This document shows, piece by piece, positions 36,174 through 44,468 of a stretch of DNA of 64,000 nucleotides. This DNA comes from Stenotrophomonas maltophilia R551-3 (GTDB lineage Bacteria; Pseudomonadota; Gammaproteobacteria; Xanthomonadales; Xanthomonadaceae), in assembly GCF_000020665.1 (NCBI RefSeq), contig NC_011071.1, positions 2,966,501 through 3,030,500 on the forward strand. The letters run 5' to 3'. A program made the translations under genes and the position numbers. Numbering within the stretch: the first letter of the stretch is position 1; every line of letters starts with the position of its first letter. The notes under the pieces are model-generated. The model did no database searches. It worked only from the letters and a program-made list of their open reading frames with translations, and was not told the DNA's origin.

Positions 36174-36202
36174 ATGTAAGCGTTTCCATCTGGGCTTGTA
36201 AA
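36174..36202 (-). promoter_or_regulatory. Promoter and operator of the LacI-type gene
   Basis: On the minus strand: -35 TTTACA (36197-36202), exact 17-bp spacer, -10 TTACAT (36174-36179). The palindrome TGGAAACGCTTACA (36175-36188) covers the end of the spacer and the -10. The half site TGTAAAC at 36197-36203 (plus strand) overlaps the -35. Confidence 0.65.
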
Positions 36203-36293
36203 CAGTCCGTTAGGCGAATGTCCCGAAATGGACATGGAAATCTGTCTGTGCCGGCCCCTGCGGGGACCGGCCAGGACAGCGTGGGACAAGGCC

Positions 36294-36569
36294 TCAGCCC
36301 TGTTCTGACGGGGTCAGCGCACGGATGGACAGCGCGTGGATATCGGTCTCCATCATCGCCCCCAGCGCGGTGTAGACCGCGCGGTGACGGGCCAGCGGGC
36401 CCAGTCCGGCGAAGCGATCGCTGACCACATGCACGTTGAAATGGCCGCGACCGTCGCGGGCACCGGCATGGCCGGCATGGCGATGGCTGTCGTCCTCGAT
36501 TTCGAGCACGCTCGGGGTCAACGCCTGCTGCAGCGCATCACGAATCCGCTCGATCCGTTCCGCGTTCAC
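36294..36569 (-). CDS. BolA family protein
   Basis: A 91-aa protein of the BolA/IbaG group, partners of monothiol glutaredoxins in Fe-S cluster handling and stress response. Core: [24 protein letters not shown], then [26 protein letters not shown], and the helix [13 protein letters not shown]. Start is a GTG at 36569 that overlaps the yciI stop (GTGA, 36566-36569). Confidence 0.92.
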   Translation of the reverse strand: MNAERIERIRDALQQALTPSVLEIEDDSHRHAGHAGARDGRGHFNVHVVSDRFAGLGPLARHRAVYTALGAMMETDIHALSIRALTPSEQG

Positions 36570-36871
36570 GGCAGCACCTTGCGGAACGGTCGCACCTGCA
36601 CATGGGTGTAGACACCTGCCGCCACGTACGGGTCGGCATCGGCCCAGGCCTGCGCCTGCGGCAACGAATCGAACTGGGCAATCACCACCGAGCCACTGAA
36701 TCCGGCCGGGCCCGGGTCTTCGCTGTCCACCGCCGGGCACGGCCCGGCCAACAGCAGGCGACCCTCGTCGCGCAGCGCGTGCAGGCGCGCCAGGTGTTCC
36801 GGCCGGGCCTGCAGCCGTTGTGCCAGGACATCCTGGCCGTCATACCCTTCAATCACATACCACACCGGCAT
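36566..36871 (-). CDS. YciI family protein
   Basis: A 101-aa ferredoxin-fold protein of the YciI/YCII group. The conserved His-Asp pair is visible as [22 protein letters not shown] and DPY near residue 82 ([13 protein letters not shown]). Family function is poorly known. GAGGAA lies close to the ATG. Coupled to bolA by a four-base overlap. Confidence 0.9.
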   Translation of the reverse strand: MPVWYVIEGYDGQDVLAQRLQARPEHLARLHALRDEGRLLLAGPCPAVDSEDPGPAGFSGSVVIAQFDSLPQAQAWADADPYVAAGVYTHVQVRPFRKVLP

Positions 36872-37226
36872 TTCCTCGCTTGCGTTGTCGGTGCGCTGAT
36901 TCTAGCCAATGCGGCCCTTGGCCCGGCCGCGGCTGGACACTGGCGCGGCAAAGGCTTACCCTAGACTCCATTGCGCGTGGCTGGATGCAGCAGCCCGTCG
37001 GTTTTTGCGGCCAACGCAGCCCCCGACGACCGTCCCGCTGTTTCAAAGGGGCCACGTAGACGACCTCCCCGTAGTCCCGTCGCTGCCGATTCCTGCGGCG
37101 CGTCCTGCTGTTTGATATGTGTGGAAGCGCGCCGAACCCGGCGTGCCTGGTGCCCTGGGGCTCCGTGGCGTTGGCCCGGTGAACCCGGTGCCGCGACTGG
37201 TCCGTTGCAATCCTGATGTCCATTAG
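36872..37226. other. 355-bp gap between yciI and scpA
   Basis: Divergent promoter region and leader of the scpA operon. I find no ORF with a ribosome site and no strong hairpin or operator. TAGAAT on the minus strand (36901-36906) is a possible -10 for yciI; TAGACT at 36964-36969 could be one for scpA, with no good -35 for either. Confidence 0.5.
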
Positions 37227-38132
37227 ATGACTTCCGAACTCGCGCTCGACGCGAACCCGCCAACCCGGCCGCCCGCCCCCCAGCAGCAGGAAATGCCGCT
37301 GGCCGTGGTGCATGGGCAACCGGTCCTGCAGATTCCGCAGGACCTGTACATCCCGCCGGATGCGCTGGAAGTCATCCTGGATGCCTTTGAAGGCCCGCTG
37401 GACCTGCTGCTGTACCTGATCCGCCGGCAGAACCTGGACGTGCTGGACATTCCCGTCGCCGAGATCACCCGGCAGTACGTGGAATACATCACCGTGATGC
37501 GCGAGCTCCGTTTCGAGCTGGCCGCCGAGTACCTGGTGATGGCCGCGATCCTGGCCGAGGTGAAGTCGCGCATGCTGCTGCCGCGCCCGGTCAGCGAGGA
37601 AGGCGATGAGGCCGACCCGCGTGCCGAGCTGGTACGCCGGCTGCAGGAGTACGAACGTTTCAAGCGGGCTGCCGAGGACATCGACGCCCTGCCCCGCCAG
37701 GACCGCGATACCAGCCTGGCCCATGCCTTCATGCCCGAACGGGCGACGGTGAAACTGCCGCCGCCGGTCGACCTGAAGGAAATGCTGATGGCCCTGCACG
37801 ACGTGCTCAAGCGCGCCGAGCTGTTCACCGGTCACGCGATCAAACGCGAGGCGCTGAGTGTCCGGCAGCGCATGGGTGAAGTACTCGGCCGGCTTGAAGA
37901 CGGCAAGTTCTACCGCTTTGAAGGGTTGTTCACCGCCGAAGAAGGCAAGCTGGGCGTGCTGGTCACGTTCCTGGCGGTGCTGGAACTGGCCAAGGAGCAG
38001 CTGCTGGACATCATCCAGGAAGAACCGCTGGCGCCGATCTACGTGAAGTCATTGGCCGCCGGCAACACCAACGCCCCGCTGCAGTTCAGCAGCGAGTTCG
38101 ACGACAACGACGCCGCCAATGCCAACGAGTGA
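37227..38132 (+). CDS. scpA: Segregation and condensation protein A
   Basis: A 301-aa kleisin bridging SMC heads for chromosome compaction and segregation. The ScpA core starts at about residue 48 (LEVILDAFEGPLDLLLYLIRRQNLDVLDIPVAEITRQYVEY is the classic N-terminal helix pair in shortened form) and has AAEYLVMAAILAEVKSRMLLP. The C-terminal winged helix includes GRLEDGKFYRFEGLF. Residues 1-40 are a loose Pro-rich extension. No ribosome site is clear at the ATG. It leads scpB and rluB. Confidence 0.94.
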   Translation: MTSELALDANPPTRPPAPQQQEMPLAVVHGQPVLQIPQDLYIPPDALEVILDAFEGPLDLLLYLIRRQNLDVLDIPVAEITRQYVEYITVMRELRFELAAEYLVMAAILAEVKSRMLLPRPVSEEGDEADPRAELVRRLQEYERFKRAAEDIDALPRQDRDTSLAHAFMPERATVKLPPPVDLKEMLMALHDVLKRAELFTGHAIKREALSVRQRMGEVLGRLEDGKFYRFEGLFTAEEGKLGVLVTFLAVLELAKEQLLDIIQEEPLAPIYVKSLAAGNTNAPLQFSSEFDDNDAANANE

Positions 38133-38145
38133 GCGCTGACTGCCG

Positions 38146-39021
38146 ATGGATCAACCGCTGATCGACCGCATTGTCGAAGGTGCGCTGCTAGCCTCCAGCC
38201 AGCCGCTTACCCTGGCCCAGCTGAAGGACCTGTTCCCGGAAGAGGAACCGGCACCGCCGGGCAGCATCGAACGTGCGCTGGAACGCCTGCGCGACGCCTG
38301 CGCAGGCCGCGGCGTGGAACTGGTCGAGGTCGCCTCAGGCTTCCGCTACCAGGTCACCGGCGAAGTGCACGGCTGGATCAGCCGGCTGTGGACCGAACGC
38401 AAGACCCGCTACACCCGCGCCACTTTGGAAACCCTGGCGCTGATTGCCTACCGGCAGCCGATCACCCGCGGCGAGATCGAACAGGTGCGCGGCGTGGCGG
38501 TCAGCAGCAACATCATCCAGGCGCTGGAAGAACGCGAGTGGATCCGCGTGGTCGGGCACCGCGACGTGCCTGGCAAGCCGGCATTGTTCGGTACCACCAA
38601 GGGCTTCCTGGACTACTTCGGCCTGAAGCGACTGGATGAACTGCCGCCGCTGTCGGAACTGAAGGACCTGGGCGAACTGGAGCCGCAGCTGTCGCTGGAC
38701 CGCGATGCGCCGCCCCGGGCTGGCGCCGAAGGCCCCGATGTTTCGGCCGGTGGTCACGATGACGCCGCCAATGATGACGCCGGCCTGGCCGGCAGTAGCA
38801 CCCCCGATTCCGCCGATGCAGCCCCTGCCTCGGCCTCCGATGAGCAAGCACCTTCGCCCTTCGATGATGGGCATCCCGATTCCGCGCCGGGCGAGCGCGC
38901 GGTGCCAGTGAACGAACGCGAAGACAACGCCGTCGCGATGACGACCGTGGCTGTTGACCAAGCCGATTCCAAACCAGAGGCCGACCCCGAAACCGTCGGC
39001 CGGAGCAAAACTGATGAGTGA
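38146..39021 (+). CDS. scpB: Segregation and condensation protein B
   Basis: A 291-aa winged-helix dimer that binds ScpA. Core to about residue 185 with VASGFRYQVTGEVHGWI, RATLETLALIAYRQPITRGEIEQVRGV and GHRDVPGKPALFGTTKGFLDYFGL. Residues 190-291 are an acidic, Ala/Asp/Pro-rich tail absent from shorter homologues. Its stop lies inside the start of rluB (8-bp overlap). Confidence 0.94.
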   Translation: MDQPLIDRIVEGALLASSQPLTLAQLKDLFPEEEPAPPGSIERALERLRDACAGRGVELVEVASGFRYQVTGEVHGWISRLWTERKTRYTRATLETLALIAYRQPITRGEIEQVRGVAVSSNIIQALEEREWIRVVGHRDVPGKPALFGTTKGFLDYFGLKRLDELPPLSELKDLGELEPQLSLDRDAPPRAGAEGPDVSAGGHDDAANDDAGLAGSSTPDSADAAPASASDEQAPSPFDDGHPDSAPGERAVPVNEREDNAVAMTTVAVDQADSKPEADPETVGRSKTDE

Positions 39022-40663
39022 CACCCCCCGCAAGCCCTCGTTGAACAAGCTTTCGCTCAAGCGCGAAGCCACCTCCGAGCAGTTCAAGCTGGAAGAACGC
39101 CTGCACAAGGTCCTGGCCCAGGCCGGCCTCGGCTCGCGCCGTGCGCTGGAACAGCGCATCGCCGAAGGCCTGGTCAAGGTCAACGGTGAAGTCGCGCAGA
39201 CCGGCATGTCGGTCAAGAGCGGCGACAAGATCGAGCTGGACGGCCGTGGCTTCGTCGCCACCGCCCTGGCCGAGCCGTCGCGCGTGCTGGTCTACAACAA
39301 GCCGGAAGGCGAAGTGACCACCCGCGAAGACCCCGAAGGCCGCCCGACCGTGTTCGAGTCGCTGCCGCCGCTGAAGGGCGCGCGCTGGATCGCGGTCGGC
39401 CGCCTGGACATCAATACCACCGGCCTGCTGCTGGCCACCACCGACGGTGAGCTGGCCAACGCCATGATGCACCCGTCGTTCGAGGTCGAGCGCGAGTACG
39501 TGGTGCGCGTGCGTGCCCCGGAAGGCGAAGAGAAGGTCTCCGACGCCATCATCGACCGCCTCGGCCGCGGCGTCGCGCTGGAAGATGGCCCGGCCAAGTT
39601 CGACGAGATCGAACGCATTGGCGGCACCGATTCGCACGACTGGTTCCGTGTTGTGGTGAAGGAAGGCCGCAACCGCGAAGTGCGCCGCTTGTGGGAATCC
39701 CAGGGTTGCCAGGTCAGCCGCCTGAAGCGCACCCGCTACGGCAAGGTCACCCTGCCGCGCGAACTGGCCCGAGGCCATTCGGTGGAGCTGGGCAGCGCCC
39801 AGGTCGAAGCCCTGCGTGCGCAGCTGAAGCTGGAAGAAGGCGCGCCGTCGGCGCTGACCCTGCAGCCGGTGATCGGCCAGCGCCGCGCCGCCAAGACCAC
39901 CGTGCGCGTGCGCGAAGGTGGCCGTGGCAATGCCTACGTCAACGGCCACAACACTGCCGACGAAGGTCGCGAGCTGCGTCGTTTCGACAATGTCCGCGAA
40001 GACCGCGGCCGTGGTCGCGGCGGCAAGGGCGGCGGCTTCAAGGGCGGCCTGACGGTCAGCGGCGAAGCGGCGGCCAAGCAGTCGCAGAAGCCGTTCAAGC
40101 AGCGTGCCCAGAAGAACGATCGTTCGCTGCCGGAAGGCAACCCGGCCGCGTTCCGCACCTGGTACGTGCCGGATGGCGTGAGCACCGGCCCGAGCGGCCA
40201 TCGCAATGCCGGTCCGGGCGCACGTGGCCCGGGTGCCCGTGGTCCGGGCGCAGGCGGCCAGGGCCGTCCGTACGGCAAGCCGAAGGGTCCGGGTGCTGGC
40301 GCCGGTGGCGGCCAGGGCCGTGGCGGCTTCGGCGGTGAAGGCCGTGGCGGCGCAGGCGGCCAAGGTCGTCCGGCCGGCGCGGGCAACCGCTCGCAGGGCC
40401 AGGGCAACAAGCACCCGTACGGCCATCCGGGCAATGCCCCGAGCTTCCCGTCCGACCACGCCACCCCGGGCTTCAACCCGTATGGCAGCCCGAAGCCGGC
40501 GCAGGGCGCCCGTCCGGGCGGTCGCGGTCCGGGCGGTGGCAACAACCGTGGCCCGGGCGGTAACCGTGGTCCCGGCGGCCCGGGTGGCAACCGTGGCCCG
40601 GGTGGCCCCGGCGGCAACCGTGGCCCCGGCGGCCCGCGCCGCAGTGGCCCGCGCGGCGGCTGA
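39014..40663 (+). CDS. rluB: 23S rRNA pseudouridine synthase RluB with Gly/Pro/Arg-rich tail
   Basis: A 549-aa RNA-modifying enzyme (pseudouridine 2605 of 23S rRNA). S4 domain at about 30-90 (ERLHKVLAQAGLGSRRALEQ), catalytic Asp132 in GRLDINTTGLLLAT, RsuA-family motif NREVRRLWESQGCQVSRLKRTRYG. The enzyme proper ends near residue 290. The rest is a disordered basic tail: GRGRGGKGGG-type RGG patches, then repeated NRGPGGPGG units to the end. Such tails bind RNA in other proteins. Start ATG 39014 overlaps scpB; a start further upstream would overlap it more. Confidence 0.93.
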   Translation: MSDTPRKPSLNKLSLKREATSEQFKLEERLHKVLAQAGLGSRRALEQRIAEGLVKVNGEVAQTGMSVKSGDKIELDGRGFVATALAEPSRVLVYNKPEGEVTTREDPEGRPTVFESLPPLKGARWIAVGRLDINTTGLLLATTDGELANAMMHPSFEVEREYVVRVRAPEGEEKVSDAIIDRLGRGVALEDGPAKFDEIERIGGTDSHDWFRVVVKEGRNREVRRLWESQGCQVSRLKRTRYGKVTLPRELARGHSVELGSAQVEALRAQLKLEEGAPSALTLQPVIGQRRAAKTTVRVREGGRGNAYVNGHNTADEGRELRRFDNVREDRGRGRGGKGGGFKGGLTVSGEAAAKQSQKPFKQRAQKNDRSLPEGNPAAFRTWYVPDGVSTGPSGHRNAGPGARGPGARGPGAGGQGRPYGKPKGPGAGAGGGQGRGGFGGEGRGGAGGQGRPAGAGNRSQGQGNKHPYGHPGNAPSFPSDHATPGFNPYGSPKPAQGARPGGRGPGGGNNRGPGGNRGPGGPGGNRGPGGPGGNRGPGGPRRSGPRGG

Positions 40664-40683
40664 TCGCTGACGCGAGCGACATG

Positions 40684-40711
40684 AAAAACCCCGGCTCCGG
40701 CCGGGGTTTTT
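40684..40711 (+). terminator. Intrinsic terminator after rluB
   Basis: Stem CCCCGGC/GCCGGGG, loop TCCG, flanked by A5 and T5. Confidence 0.9.
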
Positions 40712-40716
40712 CTTTA

Positions 40717-40801
40717 AAAAGGGGACGGAGGGGATTAATTCGTTTTTGCCACGGTGTGTATCGAAGGGGCGAAAGCGACTTAATCCCCTCCGTCCCCTTT
40801 T
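40717..40801. repeat. Diverged copy of the GGGGACGGAGGGG palindrome
   Basis: Outer arms AAAAGGGGACGGAGGGGATT and its complement match the 66-bp palindrome at 3020-3085; the middle differs and is about 19 bp longer. The right arm supplies the final six codons and stop of the AraC-type gene. Confidence 0.85.
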
Positions 40802-41580
40802 GCGTGGCGCTGGAAAGCGGCGGGCGTAGTGCCGGTCATGCTGCGGAAGAAGGCAATGAACGGGCTCTCGGCGGAGAAGCCGGTGTCCTGGGCCACATGG
40901 GCGACGCGATGGCCGAGCAGCAGCAGCTCCATGGCCCGCATCAGGCGCCATTGCTGGCGCCAGGCCTGATAGCTCATGCCGGTATCGCGTTGCATCAACC
41001 GACCGACGGTACGCGCGCTCAGGCCTGTGCGCGCGGCCAGCTCCCCCAGTTCGGGCGGCAGCTGTTCGGCCAGCGGCAGGCAACGTGCAATCCGCGGATC
41101 ACGCGGTAAAGGCAGGTCCATCGGCGCCACCGGTGCAGCGGCGATTTCCAGCACGCACAACGCCAGTTGGTGGTGCGCACGCGGCGCCTGCCAGTCCTGG
41201 TCGAACGGTGCCTGTGCGATCGGCTCCAGCAAGGCCTGCAGCAGCGGGCCTACGCCGATGATCGCCGGCTGCCGGGGCAGCTGGGCCGACAGGGTGGCGT
41301 CGAAGTACAACGAACGGTAGTCGACCGCTTGGCGCATCTGCGCGCGATGGCGCAGCCCACCCGGAATCCACGCTGCGCGCGCGGGCGGCAGCAGGCTGAT
41401 GCGATCACCATAGGTCAGACGCGTACAGCCCTGTCGGGTGTACAGCAGCTGCGCGCGTGCATGCTGGTGCCAACCCGAATCGTGATCCGCCAGTGAGGCC
41501 GCGATCCCCAGCACCGGAGCGCTCCAGGCATCGGCGTCGAAGTGCGCGTCCGGCTGCAACCAGGCCATGTCTGATTTCAT
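40780..41580 (-). CDS. AraC-family transcriptional regulator
   Basis: A 266-aa regulator with an N-terminal cupin sensor (GWHQHARAQLLYTRQGCTRL, about residues 35-55) and a C-terminal double helix-turn-helix (LGELAARTGLSARTVGRLMQ and VAHVAQDTGFSAESPFIAFF). Last residues KGDGGD and the stop come from the dispersed palindrome. Start at MKSDMAWL (41580) is chosen by homology; ATG codons at 41565, 41613 and 41628 are alternatives, none with a good ribosome site. It is divergent from an MFS exporter and probably regulates it. Confidence 0.88.
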   Translation of the reverse strand: MKSDMAWLQPDAHFDADAWSAPVLGIAASLADHDSGWHQHARAQLLYTRQGCTRLTYGDRISLLPPARAAWIPGGLRHRAQMRQAVDYRSLYFDATLSAQLPRQPAIIGVGPLLQALLEPIAQAPFDQDWQAPRAHHQLALCVLEIAAAPVAPMDLPLPRDPRIARCLPLAEQLPPELGELAARTGLSARTVGRLMQRDTGMSYQAWRQQWRLMRAMELLLLGHRVAHVAQDTGFSAESPFIAFFRSMTGTTPAAFQRHAKGDGGD

Positions 41581-41658
41581 ACATTCGATGACAGGATAGA
41601 CAGGGTGCGCCATTGCGGACGCGACCACAATGCGCGGCCCCGTTCCTGGAGCGCCCGC

Positions 41659-42813
41659 ATGTCGCGTCGCCTGTTGTTGCTCGCCATTGCACTGCTGATG
41701 TTTCCGCAGCTGGCACAGACCCTGTACAGCCCGGCCCTGGCCGATCTAGCCATACGCTTCGCCTTGCCGCCGAGTGCCGCCAGCCAGGCCATGAGCCTGT
41801 ACCTGTTCGGCTTCGCTGCGGGTGTGCTGCTGTGGGGGCGCCTGGCCGATCGTATCGGTCGTCGCCCCGCCCTTCTCTGTGGCCTCTGCGTTTTCGCAGT
41901 GGCTGCATTGGGCGGCCTGATGGCTGGCAGCTTCGGCCAGGTGCTGCTGGCCCAGGCATTGGCCGCAGTCGGCGCCGCCGCCGCTTCGGTGGTCACCCAG
42001 ACCGTGCTGCGCGACCATCTGCAGGGGCCGGCGTTGGCGCAGGCATTCTCCTGGATCGGCATGGCGTTGGCCCTGAGTCCGGCCATCGGTCTTGCACTGG
42101 GCACGCTGCTGGTCGCCGCCAATGGCTATGTCGGCGTACAGTCCGGCCTGCTGCTGATTGCTGCCCTGCTGGCAGTCGCATGCCTGGCAGGGCTGCGCGA
42201 AAGCCGCCCTGTACAGATCCCGCACACGCCTATGCTGCCGCTGCTGCGGGAACTGCTGCGCGATCGCTGGATCTGGTCACACGCGTTGCTGGTGATGGCT
42301 TTCAACGTCGCGATGTACAGCTGGTATGTACTCGGCCCCTTCGTGTTTGCGCGCCTGCACTGGCCAGCCACCTGGTTCGGCGCCAGCGGCGCGGTGCTGG
42401 CGCTGGGTTCGGCATTGGGCGCGTGGGGCAATGGGCGCCTGCTGCGTGCAGGCGTTGCCACAACCACGCGCATCCGCATCGCCGCAGGACTGGTTCTGAC
42501 GGGAGGCCTGCTGGCCGCGTTGCTGCATGATCACCCGGCCCTGGTCGCGGCGATGGTGCCGGTGGTGACGGGCTTCGGCCTTGCCATTCCCAATGTGCTC
42601 GGCCAGGCCCTGCGCGGCTATCCACATTGTCTCGGCAGCGCAGGCGCGCTGTTCGGCCTGCTCTACTACCTGTTGATCGGTGCGGCAATGGCACTGGCCG
42701 GTGCAGTGCAGCTGCTGGCACCAACCCTTATCGTGTGTGGCCTGCTGGCCTTGTGGCTGCAACGGGACCGGGCAGTTGACGGCGGAAGGCCTGGTTGTGG
42801 ATCGCAACGGTGA
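41659..42813 (+). CDS. MFS transporter, Bcr/CflA-like drug efflux type
   Basis: A 384-aa inner-membrane antiporter with 12 hydrophobic segments. The loop 2-3 motif A is GRLADRIGRRP and the N-terminus FPQLAQTLYSPALADLA resembles Bcr/CflA exporters. RDHLQGPALAQAFSWIGMALALSPAIG holds the antiporter motif C. Start ATG 41659 chosen where the first helix begins. Pairing with a divergent AraC regulator suggests efflux induced by its substrate. Confidence 0.88.
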   Translation: MSRRLLLLAIALLMFPQLAQTLYSPALADLAIRFALPPSAASQAMSLYLFGFAAGVLLWGRLADRIGRRPALLCGLCVFAVAALGGLMAGSFGQVLLAQALAAVGAAAASVVTQTVLRDHLQGPALAQAFSWIGMALALSPAIGLALGTLLVAANGYVGVQSGLLLIAALLAVACLAGLRESRPVQIPHTPMLPLLRELLRDRWIWSHALLVMAFNVAMYSWYVLGPFVFARLHWPATWFGASGAVLALGSALGAWGNGRLLRAGVATTTRIRIAAGLVLTGGLLAALLHDHPALVAAMVPVVTGFGLAIPNVLGQALRGYPHCLGSAGALFGLLYYLLIGAAMALAGAVQLLAPTLIVCGLLALWLQRDRAVDGGRPGCGSQR

Positions 42814-42844
42814 AGGAGCCGGTCCCGCTGCCATAAGGGCAGCA

Positions 42845-42872
42845 GAGGCCCCGGGGGTTACGCCCCGGGGCC
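42845..42872. terminator. Hairpin between convergent genes
   Basis: Perfect 11-bp stem AGGCCCCGGGG/CCCCGGGGCCT, loop GTTACG, with no T tract on either side. Possible factor-aided terminator. Confidence 0.5.
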
Positions 42873-42891
42873 TGGGTCAGCGGACAATCGA

Positions 42892-43299
42892 TTACTGCAC
42901 GTTGATCACTTCGTCCATCGGCGCAAGGAAGTTGCCAGGGCTGTTGCGCGACGCCGAGATCACATAGGTCCCGGGTGTTGCGATGGTCGCGGTGCAATGG
43001 CGAATCGGCGTGGTGTTGCCACCGTCGTAATTGTCATTGGTACGGCACAGGAACTGACCATTGGCATAGACCGAGAAATTACTCGTTCCATCCACCTGGC
43101 CGCCGCCTGTGATGTAGATCTCCGATGGCGAGCCGGCCACACGCGGCAGGGTCCCGATCTCGAACCTGGCCGTCACCGGATGCGGTAACAGGCTAGGACA
43201 GGACACAACGATGCCGCTGTCGGACAGGCAGACTTCGGCGTGGGCGATCGCGGGTGTGGCGATGAGGGCCACGAGCAGCACGGACGTTCTGAACTCCAT
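42892..43299 (-). CDS. Small secreted protein, unknown
   Basis: A 135-aa protein with signal peptide (SVLLVALIATPAIAHA, cleaved near residue 22) and four Cys in the mature part, enough for two disulfides. The body has SVYANGQFLC and HCTATIATPGTYVISASRN, a pattern of beta strands like a small beta-sandwich. No family recognised. It is surrounded by other unrecognised small genes; a hairpin (43317-43336, TCCCAGC/GCTGGGA) lies in its leader. Confidence 0.75.
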   Translation of the reverse strand: MEFRTSVLLVALIATPAIAHAEVCLSDSGIVVSCPSLLPHPVTARFEIGTLPRVAGSPSEIYITGGGQVDGTSNFSVYANGQFLCRTNDNYDGGNTTPIRHCTATIATPGTYVISASRNSPGNFLAPMDEVINVQ

Positions 43300-43652
43300 T
43301 CCAGCGTCTCCAATGATCCCAGCAGAATCGCTGGGACGTCCCTGTTAGGCATTGCGGGGTTACTGCAAGGTCAAGGAAATGTAAATGCACTGCGTGCCCA
43401 CAGCATCGGATGGGTCCAGGATCCCCTCTGGGCGGTGCGTTGCACGCCTGTACTGCTGCTCGCACCCATCCCTTCCCGATGGCTTCATGTCGATGCAGGA
43501 TGCTCACCGCCGCGCGGCACTTTTCCTGCGCGTCTTGACGTTCACAGCTCATGTTAGGAATTGCTGCAAACACGGGGCATTGTGCGCCACGCACGGAATT
43601 CACATCAGGGCGCTGGCTATCGTGCGTGCTCTCCCGCACAAGGCAGATGCCC
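43300..43652. other. 353-bp gap between two small genes
   Basis: Holds the two divergent promoters. A 7-bp stem hairpin at 43317-43336 and two related boxes, TGTTAGGCATTGC (43343-43355) and TGTTAGGAATTGC (43552-43564), are all I can see. Base composition is a little lower in GC than the flanks. Confidence 0.5.
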
Positions 43653-43946
43653 ATGATCACCATCACCGCTGAACAGGCCCGCGCCAACGCCGATGCCGCC
43701 AAGCGCCCGATCGAACAGTTCTACCGCGACCTCGACAACTCGATCCAGATCGGCTCGGAAAATGGCCGCCGCTATATCGTGTTCGGCTTCAGCCAGGTGA
43801 TGGCCAGCGAGCAGCTCGTCGAAGATGTGGTCGCACAGCTGCTGAAGAATGGTTTCGGTGTCGAACGGTTGTTGAGCGATTCCGAACAGCACTACATCCG
43901 GATCAGCTGGGATGGCGCAGCGCAGCGCCGCCTCAGCGCCGGCTGA
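43653..43946 (+). CDS. Conserved-looking small cytosolic protein, unknown
   Basis: A 97-aa soluble protein without signal or membrane helix: ITAEQARANADAAKRPIEQF, then YIVFGFSQVMASEQLVEDVV and GFGVERLLSDSEQHYIRISW, an alternation of helix and strand. AAGG 9 bases before ATG 43653 decides this start over ATG 43647. The 3' end overlaps the convergent gene by 14 bp. No family recognised. Confidence 0.7.
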   Translation: MITITAEQARANADAAKRPIEQFYRDLDNSIQIGSENGRRYIVFGFSQVMASEQLVEDVVAQLLKNGFGVERLLSDSEQHYIRISWDGAAQRRLSAG

Positions 43947-44367
43947 GGGTGAACGCGGTGCCCTCCACGCCCAGGTCCCAGCCCTTGCCGGTACCGGACA
44001 GGGCCAGCGAGATGTCGCCCTTGGTCATCACCTGCGCGTTGCTGGACTTCACCGCACCGGCGTGCGCACCCACCGAGGCGTAAGTACCCAGTAGTTCGTT
44101 GACGCTGACCGCGCCGGTGAAGCTGCCACGCCCGTTGGTGATCTTCGACTTGCCCACGGTCAGGCCGCCCCCCTTCATCTGGATGCGCACCGGCATGCTG
44201 GCGCCGTTGATGCAGGTGACAGTGCCATTGCCGGAGGCAGTCTTGTAGATCAGCGACCAGCCGGACAGGTTGTAGTGCAGCTCGCAATCGAGGTTGCCGG
44301 CAGCGTGCGCGGCCGGGGCGAGCGATGCGGCAGACAGGGCCAGCAGCAGGGCGAAGGGCTTGTTCAT
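43933..44367 (-). CDS. Small periplasmic protein, unknown
   Basis: A 144-aa protein with a clear signal peptide (FALLLALSAASLAPAAHAAG). Mature part: GNLDCELHYNLSGWSLIYKT, VTCINGASMPVRIQMKGGGL with two Cys, Gly-rich ending GTGKGWDLGVEGTAFTLSRR. The pattern resembles small periplasmic beta proteins such as DUF992 members, but I cannot assign it. Overlaps the convergent upstream gene by 14 bp. Confidence 0.75.
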   Translation of the reverse strand: MNKPFALLLALSAASLAPAAHAAGNLDCELHYNLSGWSLIYKTASGNGTVTCINGASMPVRIQMKGGGLTVGKSKITNGRGSFTGAVSVNELLGTYASVGAHAGAVKSSNAQVMTKGDISLALSGTGKGWDLGVEGTAFTLSRR

Positions 44368-44468
44368 GGCTGGACTTCCCGTTCGGTCGGACTGGCGGCG
44401 AATCTAGCAGCGCGCGCGTGCAGGTTGAATGCAGGCGCGCGCTGGTGCGGCAGCGTTCAGGCCGTCGC

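Noticed and set aside
40540..40640. Possible CRISPR-like tandem repeat
   Set aside because: The period is a multiple of three and in frame with NRGPGGPGG in rluB, with no spacers; it is a coding repeat.
38513..41083. 856-codon minus-strand frame across scpB and rluB
   Set aside because: Antisense to two recognised genes; its Ala/Thr/Arg runs are the complement of the rluB tail repeats.
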